This document shows, in pieces, positions 33,405-44,499 of a DNA stretch of 58,903 bases (positions are counted from its first letter, which is position 1; the number at the start of each line of letters is the position of its first letter). The position numbers and the translations under genes are program-made. The stretch spans positions 1 to 58,903 of the forward strand of contig MNCI01026969.1 in assembly GCA_015680685.1 (NCBI GenBank). Direction: 5' to 3'. The notes beneath the pieces are model-generated. The model was not told the origin of the DNA, searched no databases, and was given only the letters and a program-made list of their open reading frames with translations. This stretch comes from Gnetum montanum (Eukaryota > Streptophyta > Gnetopsida > Gnetales > Gnetaceae).

Positions 33405-33500
33405 GTTAGAAAGATCTAATTAGACTATGTATCTTGAGGTGTATCTATATTATAATTCTTTCAAGGTCCAGCAAACATCCGCTCAACACCTCCCTGTTAG
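33405..33500 (+). repeat. Tail piece of a SINE-like element
   Basis: The stretch ATGTATCTTGAGGTGTATC and what follows matches the tails of the SINE-like copies at 33521-33682 and 42018-42152. The tRNA-like head is missing. Confidence 0.45.
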
Positions 33501-33520
33501 AAAAAAAAACTACATCTATG

Positions 33521-33682
33521 AAGGAGGGATGTTGAAAGTTGAAATAAGTGAAACATAGATACACACTAAGATATATAATTCAATTAGAACTTTATATAAC
33601 TTAGTATTACTAACCAAAACCATACCTATAACCTAGAGCTTCCAAATCAAGTATCTTATCACTAGGCTAACATCTCATTATT
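33521..33682 (-). mobile_element. tRNA-headed SINE-like insertion, 162 bp
   Basis: Flanked by a perfect 14 bp duplication AAACTACATCTATG (33507-33520 and 33683-33696). On the minus strand the head has a polymerase III A-box-like TTAGCCTAGTGATAAG and a decayed B box, then a tail TATATCTTAGTGTGTATC. Body and head match the copy at 42018-42152. It interrupts the C1 protease region. Confidence 0.75.
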
Positions 33683-33696
33683 AAACTACATCTATG

Positions 33697-35102
33697 TAGA
33701 TCCAAAGACTCTATTATAAAAATCCAATCTAATAACTATCATAGAAGGAATAACATTTTATTGGGATCCATCATTAATCAAAATATGAATTCATTCCCCA
33801 CTAAGTAAACATCTAACCCTAATTTGGAATAACAATTTTCTTGATGAATAATGTCCTCTATTCACATTTCTCATAAAAACACATGAATTCAATTCAGAAA
33901 CTTCTTTAATCTTGGTAGAATTATAATTACCTTTCTAAAGGGCTTGGCTTGATCTCTCCTCTACTTCTATGGTTTGTACATCCTTTCCCTTGGATTCCTT
34001 GTGAAGTGGGCATTCCTATTTCTTGTGTTCCCATTCTCCACATTTGAAGCACTAAATCTTGGATGAATTAATTCCTTGACCCTTTCCTTCTTTGCCTTGG
34101 TCCTTCTTATCCTTGCCCTTATCATTTTTCTTTTGCTTTTTGTTATGACTATCATCTTTGTCTTCATATTTTGACTTTGATCCCTTATTTGGTTTGCATC
34201 CCTTGTTTTTCTCTTTTGAAGCTTGTTTGCTCTTATTCACAAATCCACTTAGTCTCTTCTTTGTCTTGAGTGCCAAATCATAAGTCTCACTAATATTTTG
34301 CTACTCATAGAATGATAACTCCTACTGTTATGTCATCTTGGCACCTTCAAGAAAGATTGAAGCATGTTCATATTCCTTCTAATTTACCTTACCTTGATGG
34401 AATAGTTCACAAAATTTAATGTAAAAATCCTAGACATTTTTTTCTCATTGTCTAGGGAATTTTAATTTCATAATTGTTTCTTATCTTTGCTAAGATTGTT
34501 TAATTTATTATCTAAACCAATATTTCATTAGATTTCAATCTTTGATTGATTGTGCATTTTTCCTCTCATAACTTTGGAACTCTTTTTCCTACTAAATTAA
34601 AGTCATATCTTCTTATCTAGATTTAGTAATTGGTATCCTTAATTCATTTGGTATCTCTTCCAATACAAAATTTTTTTCAGGCACCTTTAGCCAACTTGCA
34701 AAAGCATTAGTATCATCTATATCATTAAAAGTATTTAGCTTTACACACAAAATTCTAGCAAAATTTCTAAATGTTATAACAACTATTGTTTCAACTTCAC
34801 CATCAAGCTTGCCATGAGAAGAAGTAGATACTAGTGATGTAGCTCTTGGAACTCTAACATGATGATTTGAATTCCCTTCCTCTAGAATCCTAAGCTAATA
34901 GGTTTTCACACTCTCATAGCCAGAATGGTCTTCCTCCTCATCTACTCAGCCTCCTCTAGGCTAAGAAAATTCTTCATTATCATTTGAATGTAAATGCTCA
35001 TCACCACTAATCTTGTCCATGTTTAACCATCAAATTGAAGGTAGATTTCATGTTGTTCATGTCTCTATTTAGGGCTTGAACTTGTTTCTTCTTATAAGCC
35101 AT
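33697..35102 (-). pseudogene. gag and protease remnant of chromovirus-like element C1
   Basis: Minus strand, starting at an ATG at 35102 (MAYKKKQVQALN). A lysine-rich tract precedes a CCHC zinc knuckle CFKCGEWEHKK, stop, ECP (about 34010-34053). Next come RKLLFQIRVRCLL and a protease-like ILINDGSQ, stop, NVIPSMIVIRL (about 33700-33830). The order and wording fit chromoviruses of the Ty3/gypsy group, whose proteases often read IIDGGSCENVVS. Here the catalytic motif is changed to NDG. RT and integrase are not seen in the window. Confidence 0.6.
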
Positions 35103-35157
35103 CTAAAATAGACACAAAAATCCATAACCAAATTCCAACCAATAATAATAAAATAAA

Positions 35158-35170
35158 TGCTCTAATACCA
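35158..35170 (-). other. Primer binding site of C1, initiator-Met type
   Basis: The minus strand reads TGGTATTAGAGCA, one base from the TGGTATCAGAGCA site complementary to plant initiator tRNA-Met. It lies seven bases inside the LTR. Confidence 0.75.
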
Positions 35171-35177
35171 ATAACAT

Positions 35178-35535
35178 TGGAGTAAGGTCACTTTGATTTG
35201 ATTTAACCCTTCAAGACACATCAAATCTAGAATGTATGATAGACAATTCAATTGGTAGAAGACAAGAAAACTAGCTATCTTTTAATAATTCCAAAGAAAA
35301 TTAAAAATATAATAGTTTCACAACCCATAACAAAACACTTACACACTCAACAATATTATAGAGCATAAGGCTATGCAACCACATACACAGTCAACCTTAC
35401 TGCAAGGTACAATTAATTTATATCTCTCCAATAGACATAGGAATGAGTCCCCACACAACACACACATAAGAGTCACAATGACCAAATAAATATAATTTAT
35501 CTTGAAGATGTAAATCATTCTAATGCAATCTCACA
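35178..35535 (-). mobile_element. 5' LTR of C1
   Basis: 358 bp by the TG/CA ends (minus: TGTGAGATTGC to TTACTCCA). A1 reverse-transcriptase coding resumes at about 35536, so C1 is inserted in, or joined to, A1. The far LTR was not found. Confidence 0.55.
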
Positions 35536-35921
35536 TGTGTGCTTTCCTCATTTGAATCTTTTTAGGATCCACCTCTATCCCCTTTTCTTGACACTCAATA
35601 TCAAAGATTGACATTTTTGCCAATTGATCTTAAGATTGCTTTCTATATAATGTTTTAATAACTATTCCAAGTGGTCTTGGACCTACTCAAAATTAGAGCC
35701 ATAGGAGAAGAATTCATCCATGAAAACTTCCACACCATTTTCATTTTTTTTTTGAAAGATACCAAGGACTAATCATTGGAACATTATAAGAGCATTACAT
35801 AGGCCAAAAGAAATTTTCTTATAAGAAAAAGTTCCTAGGAAATTATGTTTGGTCTTGGCCTTATGTTCTAGGTTATTAGAATTTTATTATAGCCAATATA
35901 GCCATTTAGTAATTTTTAATA
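35536..35921 (-). pseudogene. Reverse transcriptase, C-terminal half, of Athila-like A1
   Basis: Minus-strand remnant: LNGYIGYNKI, GTFSYKKISFGLCNAL, VEVFMDEFFSYG (Athila elements have FMDDF-VYG; here the second aspartate reads glutamate), then LKINWQKCQ and KGIEVDPKKIQ. It continues the N-terminal half at 36849-37260 across the solo LTR. Confidence 0.75.
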
Positions 35922-35926
35922 CTTGT

Positions 35927-36843
35927 TGATGAAGCATCAGTTGGGTGCATCAATGAGTCACATCAACACACCCATGTTAACATAGCTACCTTGATGCAAC
36001 CACATTAATGTAGCTACATCAATGGGATCCCATCGACATAAGGTTTGCTATGTCAATGAGTACCTATCAACACAATGTCTATTTTTTCCTATAAATACAC
36101 ATGCACCCACCATGTATTTGGCATCTTTTGGTCATTTCTTAGCTAGACTCTTATAGTTTCATTTTGTGATTTTAGAAAATAGTTAATGAGTGCCTACAGT
36201 GTGAACCTAAGTTAGTTGTATGTCTTATTCGAGTGGCATTGTACCTAGATACAATTCATAAATGACAATAAGATCAAGATTGATTCCTATTCATTGGAGC
36301 ACTTTGACTTAGAATAGATTTCCTTTCAATGTAATTTGCTTTCTATGTACTTAGTTAATATTTACATTTTCATGCATATTAATTAATAAATAAAATGAGT
36401 TCAATCAGTTTTGAGCATAAACACGTATTCACCTAGTAATCCCAACAACACTATCCCTTGGTTTGCCTAGTAGCATAATGCTTGGTAATCCTAGTAGTGG
36501 ATATGTGGGTTTAGAACATGTATGAAAAGCTGGGAATGGACACTCATCACTCATAGGCTAGTTTAGACCTCATCTTCTCATTGTTAATTAGATTAAATAA
36601 TTAATTTCTCAATTATCATTAGGAGTAGCATAAATCCATAACAACATCAACCATCATATGTCTTACCTTGGACTAAACCATACATGACAAAGCCACCACT
36701 AGTACAAGTGGAAAGACAATGAACTACAATCAATGCTTAATGATCTAGATGCATAACTAGTTCCATCCATGGAATTCAATCGAATTATGCATAAACACTT
36801 ATGATTTGTATGGCTGGACGTAGGGGGTACCCATCACTCATCA
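35927..36843 (+). mobile_element. Solo LTR of the Athila-like family inside A1 RT
   Basis: 917 bp, starting TGATGAAGC and ending CACTCATCA. It is flanked by CTTGT (35922-35926) and CTTAT (36844-36848), a 5 bp duplication with one change. It interrupts A1 RT between the KDHFLHLFVNQL block and the LNGYIGYN block. It has a CCTATAAATACAC promoter-like word and the family's poly(A)-signal block. No internal sequence accompanies it, as expected after LTR-LTR recombination. Confidence 0.75.
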
Positions 36844-36848
36844 CTTAT

Positions 36849-37260
36849 GCCTACAATGATGTCCAATTGGTTAACAAATAAATGTAAAAAATGATCCTTG
36901 AAAGTTATCATGTTTAACAGTTATAAATTAATATAAACCCTTCATTGACCTTCTTTTTTAGCACAATAATAAGTGGGATCAACCACTTACTATCTACTAC
37001 AAGACAAATGGATCCTTTTAGAATATTTTTAGTTTCTATCTTAACAACCTAATTCAATTTGGAATTTAACCTTCTTTAGGATTGATGCTTGGGCTTCATG
37101 GTCAGATCTTTGTAAATTCTATGTTGGCATATGCATGGATTAGTACATGTTTTTTCATCATATGACCAATTAAATGCTATTAGCTACTTGTTAATAACCT
37201 TCAATAACTTCTTTTTTTTCTCTTACATGAGTTGTTCATTGATGATTACTGATTTACCAT
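36849..37260 (-). pseudogene. Reverse transcriptase, N-terminal half, of A1
   Basis: The minus strand has WSYDEK, CICQHRIYK, a broken RRLNSKLN, VDSKWLIPLIIVLKKK and KDHFLHLFVNQL, matching in order the entry part of Athila-type RT (WSYDEM, H-I, RRLNP, S-WVSP and V-KK, KDHFPLPFIDQ). Stops and a frameshift occur. Confidence 0.7.
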
Positions 37261-37499
37261 TTTATAGGAACACATACTCAAAAGATTCCAATAAAATTTT
37301 AAGTTTTATGAATTTCCAACTTTTCCTAGTTTACTTCTTCTTCATATTTATTATCTTCATTAAAAACTTATTTTTTGAGCTATTTCATCTCATCCATCTT
37401 ATCCATATATGCACTTTTCAAAGCTTCATATGGTTGTATCTACATTGTGGACTTGAAACTTTCATTTGTTTTCAACCACTAAGTTCCTTATTACTTAGT

Positions 37500-38060
37500 A
37501 ACTATTATAGGTAAACAACTTTCTTCTCATAATCTACATATTGAAATGGTTCTTTGTCTAGGTATCCAAATGTTTTTCCTATAGTTGCACCTTGTATCAC
37601 TGTACATGATGCATAAAACATGCTTCTTCTTTATGACTCCATGCTCATTTTTCTTGGAAATCTCCAAGGATAGATTCCTAATTCATGGATTAGCATTGAT
37701 GGTACTTAATCAAGCTATTATCATAATGATGAAAAATTTGCTATTGTAGTTATTAATAGGGATTACAAGAAAGTCAGCAAGATAGGACCACCTACTAGCA
37801 GTGATCATAATTCCCTCCATCATTCCCAAGGAAACAATGATTAATTGATCAAAAAGTTTAAGTATAATGTTACACTTATTTAATGATGCTAAGTCTCAAG
37901 CTTTGTATATATTTTGTGAAATTAGATTAACTCTAGAACTTAAGTCTAAGAGAGATTTTCATGGACCACTCCTTGCAATATGTAAAGAAATAATGAAACT
38001 TCCTAGATTAGTTCTTTTCTTGGGGAGATTACCTACCTTAATTGAGTCTAATACAGGATG
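37500..38060 (-). pseudogene. Protease remnant of A1
   Basis: Minus strand: IIVSLGMMEGIMIT, WSYLADFLVIP, STINA, LEISKKNEHGVIKKKHVL and MYSDT. This matches AN (IIVPLGLVEDIVTT, WSYPTDFLMIQ, STINS, KENTFGKIKRKKVP, TYSDT). The catalytic aspartate region is not clear in this copy. The match shows that A1 and AN belong to one family. Confidence 0.65.
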
Positions 38061-40627
38061 GGTTAACATAATAGTTTGCACCTCTACTCTTTGGTTTGAA
38101 GATAACTCCTGAGGAATTGAAAAGGATGTAGGTGTATGATTCATAAACATGGATGCCTGTGAAGTTTACATGGACTAGTAGGATGAAAGAAAGGAAGCTT
38201 CTAGGGCATGCACTCATAACTACTTAAACTATCATCCACTTGTAAGATTACATACCATGTAGCATTTCCTTGTTGTGGCAATGAAGGGATTTCACCTTGC
38301 ATTAGTGAAGAAAGTGGCAAAGGATTATAAGCATGATCTTGAGAGAATTGGTAAGTATGAGTATAGGATGGAGACTTTAGTCCATAGAGTAGTGGGTCTA
38401 TAGAATTCAAGAATAGTAGTGATGAGTATGAGCATAAGTAGTGAAGCCACTTGGAAACAAAGGCTACTAGACATAATATTTATAGGGATCTAATTTCTTA
38501 TAAGGGTATTATTTCCTAAGTGATGGCATGTCCCATGACTATGACTTTTGTCACTATTGTTGATAATACTCTTGAGATTATGGTTGAGCCCAATGAGGAT
38601 AATAGTGTTATTGGTGATAAGATCACTGATAGTTTCCTTATGACTAAGGTAATCTCCTAGATATTTACCTCTTAACAAATTTTGTATTCAAAGCATAAAC
38701 CTTAAACTCCTAGAGTTATGACATAATGAGGAAACAAGCCTTTAGATATTCATATTGATAGATTTTATAAACATCACCATTAGAATTAGATTTTTAAACC
38801 TTTCAATTGCAACTACTTTTTTCTTGTGCTAATAGTCATCCCCTTGAATGTCCTCCCTCTTTTTCTTAGCTTTATTCTTAGATCATACACACTCTATTTT
38901 CTTCTCTACTATCTTTAAAATTTTTTTGCACTTCTAATCAATAAAATTCTCAATTTTATCAAACTTAGCTAAAATTTCAGTGATAGATTTTTGAATTAGC
39001 AAGAATTTTATTAAGCCATCTTTTCTAATGATACCTTCTATTCTAGTTCACAAAGACAAACCTCTTTTTTATGGAGATATGGATCCCTATTATACTCCTT
39101 AACTACCTCTCTCTATTTGTTTATTTTCCTTTTTTTCCACTTGATTAATAAGTATTTGAATTTGATGGACTTGCATCTTTGAAAGTCTTCCATGGGCATA
39201 GATCCCAATGGTATTTCTTGTTTTGTTCCTGAGTCCATCTATGATGTGCCACAACTATTCCCTTTGAGAGAAGCCATGGCTTGATCATTTGTATAGCAAA
39301 GAATAGTATCTACACAAGGTTACATTAAGAAATTTGTGGTTTTTCTATTTCTACTCTTGTATTTTCTTTCTCAAGTTGGACACTTTGGAGTATGGTTGAT
39401 ACTTGTCATTAAAAAGCTCTAGCATCATACTCTATCTTTAGATGGACTCTAGTTCTAAGGACTAGTACCAACTTTCAGCTTCTTTAATGAGTATTCTTTA
39501 AAATAGCTTCAACTTTTGCCATTTTTTTTCTATGTTCTACAAGGCATAGACATCATGTAAGACTTGCAAATAATGTTTAAGATCAATGTTATAGCCAACT
39601 TTGAACTTAGGAATATTGTTCTTGTCCAACCATTTGATTTGACAATTCCTCTAATGCTTGATTGGTGATGAGTCATTATTTGTTAGGCCTCGACCTTAGA
39701 TACATGACATCAAAGCCAAGAAGTAATGTTGGATATCCAACATCGCCTCCACTAGGTTGGCCTATAAATACAGCACTTGGCTATCCAGTTGAGATAAAAG
39801 AGTAGTAGTAAAAGATAGTTTTAGTTTTCAATTTTTGGTAGTATTTCATTTTAATTTTTAGTTTTTGGTAGTCTTTCTTAAAGTTTTGTTATTCCTAGTG
39901 CATGTCCACACTATGATGTTTGTAATCATATAGCACCTTTGTTTGAGTGTGATGTACTTGGACATATTACATGATTGGCAATAAAGATCAAGATTACTCT
40001 CATCATTACAGCACCCACTTAGATTATTATTGCTTTGAATTGTTAATTATTTACCACTTTCTTTAGTTAAATTTTTTCATTTATTTCCATTTACTATTCC
40101 TATTATTAAGCAAAATGCATACACCTTAATCACGAGCATTTAAGTGTAGATACTTGGTAACCTAGCAGTGTATTGTTTGGCATTCCAAGTGACATATGCT
40201 TGAAAATTCTAGAAGTATTCTCACAAAGTCCAAGATGTATACAAATAATTAAGGGTGAATACCCATCAAATATAATTGTTGGAGCATTATAGGAATGGAT
40301 TGATCATGTGAAAATACGATGTTGCCTTCCATGTCATGCCACCATAGCTATTCATCCTGGTGTAGGATGAAGGTTAAATTTGGTACATACTCATCAAGAT
40401 GAGCATATACCACTCTATATTGTTAGGGCACCAACTGATGTACTACTTGAGACTTGGGCAAAGAATCACTCTAATGAGAAGAAGACATTTTTAATTAGAG
40501 GATAAAAAAAGTGTCCTTTTAAATTTTTTTGTAGTAATTTTTATGTATGATATGATTTTAAGGTTTGTTCCAATGATTTTGAATGCTTTCCACTATGTCC
40601 TAGATAGCACATGTAATAACTAAAAGG
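38061..40627 (-). pseudogene. Degenerate gag region of A1
   Basis: Minus-strand remnant, DNA-similar to A2 gag (5700-7200), with no long open frame. A plus-strand LTR (39681-40268) is inserted in it. I cannot place capsid or zinc-knuckle motifs with confidence. Confidence 0.5.
39681..40268 (+). mobile_element. LTR of a related subfamily inserted in A1
   Basis: 588 bp, starting TGTTAGGCC (like TGTTGGCGG at 58512) and ending ATACCCATCA. It has GGCCTATAAATACAGC and the block GTACTTGGACATATTAC, then GGCAATAAAGATC. A faint primer-site-like ATTGTTGGAG follows at about 40275. I found no clear target duplication, so solo LTR and truncated element are both possible. Confidence 0.55.
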
Positions 40628-40645
40628 TCTCTAGTAATGGTGCCA
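40628..40645 (-). other. Primer binding site of A1, tRNA-Asp type
   Basis: The minus strand reads TGGCACCATTACTAGAGA, a diverged tRNA-Asp site, directly after the LTR end TGCTCATCA. Confidence 0.65.
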
Positions 40646-40646
40646 A

Positions 40647-41416
40647 TGATGAGCAGCAAGGTACTCCTACGCCCAACCATATGAATCACTAAGGCATTTA
40701 CATGTGATCTCATCTAATTCCATCGACCTATAGTTCTCCAGTGCACTAATTCCTCTAGGAAGTGAAATGGGCATTGAGAACATTTATCGTCTTCCCAACT
40801 ACACTTGTAAAGCTCAAGGGTATGGCTTAAGTGTAATTAAGGCACATGATTTTTATCATTTTATGTTTACTACCTAGTTGACCTAACACAAATACCCATT
40901 TCCACTATTTAGACACATCTTGAATGCATGTAGTGCTTCTAGGTTACCGAATATTAAGCGTTTCTAGGTTACCAAGTGTTACACATATGATCGAAGTGGT
41001 CATGCTTGTGTTTGTTAACAACTGATAATTAATTGCTTAATGAAAAATGCATTAAAGTAAAGTACATGAATCATAAATGCATTAAAGAAAAATTAATCTA
41101 TTCTCAATACTACAAGGATGATCAAAAGGGCTCATCTTTATTCCTGTCACACTATTGTGCTTAGGTACATCAATGTTCGAATAAAGTTCTGTGCACACTC
41201 AGACTTCTACTATGGACACTCAAAAAATATTCTAACTTTGGGAAAAACAAACTGCAAGAGCTTCACTACACTATGCAAAAACTATGTGAAGATCATGAGC
41301 CCAAGCACTATGTTTATAGGTTGGCATATATCCTGTGATATCATATATTCAACATCGTATCTTGGGCTTCGATATCAGGTATCTGATATAAGAGCTAGTC
41401 AAATCATGACTCATCA
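40647..41416 (-). mobile_element. 5' LTR of A1
   Basis: 770 bp. Minus strand from TGATGAGTC (41416) to TGCTCATCA (40647). It has several GATATC words near its start (CCTGATATCG, GATATCACAGG), a CCTATAAACA promoter-like word, and the block GATGTACCTAAGCACA, then GGAATAAAGATG. Confidence 0.7.
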
Positions 41417-41499
41417 ACATCTAAATTATAAATGAGTATGAAATTATTTTGTTTAATAATTTTATTATTATGAATTAATAATGTTCTCTTTCTCCTACT

Positions 41500-41960
41500 T
41501 TTTTAGGCTTTCATCAATCAATTTAGGAAATAAATACACAAAGTATAACTCAATTTGTAACTACAATTAGAAATAGTTCTATTAGATAATTAGTTTATGC
41601 TGATGATGTTTTCTTAACCCTTAGTCCTCTTCCTGAATTTTTCCAATGTTTTGAAATGAAACAAAAATCATGGTTTGTATCATACATAATAAGACATAAA
41701 ATTTTACTATATGAAATAAATATATAAACATAACCTTTTATAAATATGTTGGCTTAGAGTACTTTTACAATTACAAATGGGATCAATGCATTACTCAAAG
41801 AGTTACAAGTGGTATAATAATCTTATCTACCTTAAAATATATATATAAGGAATCTATTCTAGCTTGGGATATCAAAAAATAACTCTACGATACTCTTGTC
41901 TAACCAACTATTCTTTATATGTGGTAATGAGGGGTGGCTTGCAGGTAAGAGGTTTCTAGT
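41500..41960 (+). pseudogene. LINE (non-LTR) reverse transcriptase fragment
   Basis: LVYADDVFLTLSPLPEF holds the YADD catalytic motif. In a shifted frame, KYVGLEYF, W-QC-QRV-SG and W-IKK, stop, LYDTLV, stop, PTILYMW follow, the order seen at the end of plant LINE RTs (YLGV, then W-, then LF--LV-P-LLYG). Stops and at least one frameshift. No poly(A) tail was identified. Confidence 0.65.
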
Positions 41961-42004
41961 TTCAGTCATATAGAAGGTGCTATACTCTTTTAAAATTATT
42001 TTAG

Positions 42005-42165
42005 TATATCATTTTATGGGGGTGTTGGAATCTCGAAATAATTGTAATATAGGTATACCCTAAGATATATAACTCAACATGGCCCACCATAATCAAACTT
42101 GTGACTTAGAGCTTTCAAAGTAAGAGTCTTACCACTAAGCTAACACCTCATATATATCATTTTAT
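42005..42165 (-). mobile_element. tRNA-headed SINE-like insertion with 13 bp target duplications
   Basis: The element itself is 42018-42152 (135 bp), between perfect copies of TATATCATTTTAT (42005-42017 and 42153-42165). On the minus strand it opens GAGGTGTTAGCTTAGTGGTA (tRNA-like A box), has a B-box-like AAGTTTGATTATGG, then a tail TATATCTTAGGGTATACC. It lies just downstream of a LINE fragment. Confidence 0.8.
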
Positions 42166-42257
42166 ATATCTTTGGTTTATCATTAAATATTTAGTTTAGA
42201 AATATTTTTCTTTCTTTCTTTCAAATCACTTCAACTCTTAATCATCATTAACTACAA

Positions 42258-42330
42258 TGAGGTGTTAGTGGTAAGAATTTTAGCTTGGTAACCCTAGGTC
42301 ATAGGTTCAATTCTACTAGATAGTGCTAAG
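42258..42330 (+). repeat. tRNA-like SINE head or tRNA pseudogene
   Basis: GAGGTGTTAGTGGTAAGA (A-box-like) and TAGGTTCAATTC (good B box, 42303-42313), spaced as in tRNA genes. The head matches the copy at 42018-42152 but the tail does not, so it may be a diverged or differently joined SINE. Confidence 0.5.
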
Positions 42331-43563
42331 TTATAATTTTTTCAAAGAAAATTGATAAAAGGAATTCTAGTTCAATAGATCTTAAGGGGAAAAATTTAAG
42401 TTTAAATGCAAATAGCCTTTAAAAATGTCAAGGTTTCAATTCTCAAATAAGTATTACTTAAAATTATTATAGAATATAAATATTAAACAAAAGGTTGCAA
42501 GATCAAATCTCATATAAAGCATGAAATGGTAATATAAAACTATAGTAAATAAATAAGAGTTATACAAAAGCCATGTATCAAAGTTGTAGCAAGACTATCA
42601 AAAAACCATAAGATAAGCTAAGCTATACTAGAAAGCATGATAAAAGAAGAATATCAATAAAGATTAAGGGTTCAAAACATAAGGTGTTATAAACAACTTC
42701 AATGCATGAAAGATAACCATAGTTTCCCATCAAAGATGGAGTTTGAGCAAGCAGGGGATGGACATATATATCCAAGGAGGGATGATCAATTTCTCACAAG
42801 TTTACTCCATGTCACATTAAGCACACACGTTCAAATTCAATAAGAAGGAGTTGTAAAACATCACCACACAATCTTCACTAGGAATTCACCCTATTGAAGA
42901 TGAAGGGAAACATAAGTTGAAGGAACCTCATAGATATAAAGCAAAAAAGGAAGGCATAAGGGAAGAGATCACATAAATATGTGAAGCTAACATGTTGACT
43001 TTAATGATTCCTTCATAATAGATGATGATTCCTTCATATTAGATGATTCAAACACTAGTGATAGAAGGAGAGTGGAACATAATCGAAGAAGTAGAATGGA
43101 TAGATGGGGCTGAAATGAAACAAAATGAGAATGTGATGATGATTTGATCATGTTAGAATTAGAATTAGAAACATAAATTGCCATGATCCATAGTAAGGAT
43201 GAACCATTATTGACCACATGAAGCATGCCTTACATTAAAAAGGCTATATAGATTCTACAGAGGCATTAATAGAAAATTGACATTAAAAAGGTTGATATGA
43301 AAATACCATGATCCAAATTTTACATAAAAACCTTAAAAGGAATAAAACTACCATTAAAAGATGTAGTCTAGAAGTCTTTTTTAACCTTCACTCCAAGGCA
43401 TTGTTAATCTTAAATATTAATAGTCTTAAATTACAATCATCACCAGTAAAATTGAAAATTTGTTTATATCATCAGGGATGTTTTAATTAAAAGTAAAATA
43501 TTTATTTATTACTATTCCTCACTACTTGACAATTGTAGGTAGATAGCTCAAAATTCATTATAC
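42331..43563. other. AT-rich stretch without a recognised gene
   Basis: Only short accidental frames. I see no promoter, RNA gene or repeat that I can support. Confidence 0.5.
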
Positions 43564-43568
43564 CATAC
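43564..43568. repeat. Left target-site duplication of AN (CATAC)
   Basis: CATAC here is repeated exactly at 50646-50650 after the right LTR. Confidence 0.85.
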
Positions 43569-44344
43569 TGATGGGCCATGATATCGCGTACACGATATCG
43601 CAACCCATCACAACATCTATAAATAAGAGGCATCTTTCCATGTTCTCAGAATCTAGACTTAGACCTTAGCCAAACTATAGCAGTTTTACCATTCCAGAGT
43701 TAGAATAATTTCCATGTGCCCACAATAGAAGTCTTAAAGTGAACAGATCTTTATTCAAGCAAATTGTACCTGAGCACACATTTGTGTACGGCAATAAAGA
43801 TGAACTTTTTGATAAACCTTGTAGCACGTGGATTAAGCTAAATAGGATTTAATTACTGTCAAATGTTTAAATTCTTTCCTAGATAATTAATCTGTCTCGA
43901 CCCTTGACTCTCCTAGTTAAGTGCATTCAGTACGACCGCTTCAAGCACGTGTGTAATGCTTGGTAATCCAGTAACGAATAGCATTTGGTAATCCCAGCAG
44001 CGTTGCACTGGTTCAGGGTGTGTGCAGCAAGTGGGAATAAATACTGGTGCTAGGACAATTAGAACTTAGTTAGTGAATAGTTAATGAAAGCTAGTCACTT
44101 AGTCTCTTCACCTTCCCCTATTAGCATAAGACATTAAAAAGACAAAAGATATAAAAATCATATACCTCAAGCTTACTTAACCATACAATTGTGACAATAC
44201 AAGTAAGCTTGGAAAGATAGCAATTGATTAACCTTAAGTGTTCCATTAAGGTGCGTAAGCACTTAGTCCTTGGAGTTCAACCGAATCATGGGTGAGACAC
44301 TCATATTCATATGGTCGAGTGTAGGGTTACCTTGCCACTCATCA
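43569..44344 (+). repeat. 5' LTR of AN
   Basis: 776 bp, TGATGGGCC to CCACTCATCA. A near-palindrome GATATCGCGTACACGATATC (43579-43598) lies 19 bp upstream of TATAAATA (43618-43625). The poly(A)-signal block GGCAATAAAGATG lies near 43790. Confidence 0.9.
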
Positions 44345-44345
44345 T

Positions 44346-44363
44346 TGATGCTATTGTCGGGGA
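44346..44363 (+). other. Primer binding site of AN, tRNA-Asp type
   Basis: TGATGCTATTGTCGGGGA, one base after the LTR, differs at a few positions from TGGCGCCGTTGTCGGGGA. Typical of Athila-group elements. Confidence 0.75.
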
Positions 44364-44499
44364 CTTAGTTGTTTGTGTGCTATGTAGAACATAGGAGATC
44401 ATTCATATCGTTGGGATGCTAGAACGAACCCTTAGGGTTCATCAAAAGAAAATATATATATATAAGATAATAGTAAACAGCACACCTAACAAGACAAAA

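Noticed and set aside
39681-40268. Clean solo LTR with target duplication
   Set aside because: The flanks (TTATT and AATAT) do not match, so I kept the LTR but not the solo-LTR claim.
42258-42330. Functional tRNA gene
   Set aside because: A and B boxes are present, but the arms do not pair into a cloverleaf that I can draw, and the head matches the SINE-like copies.
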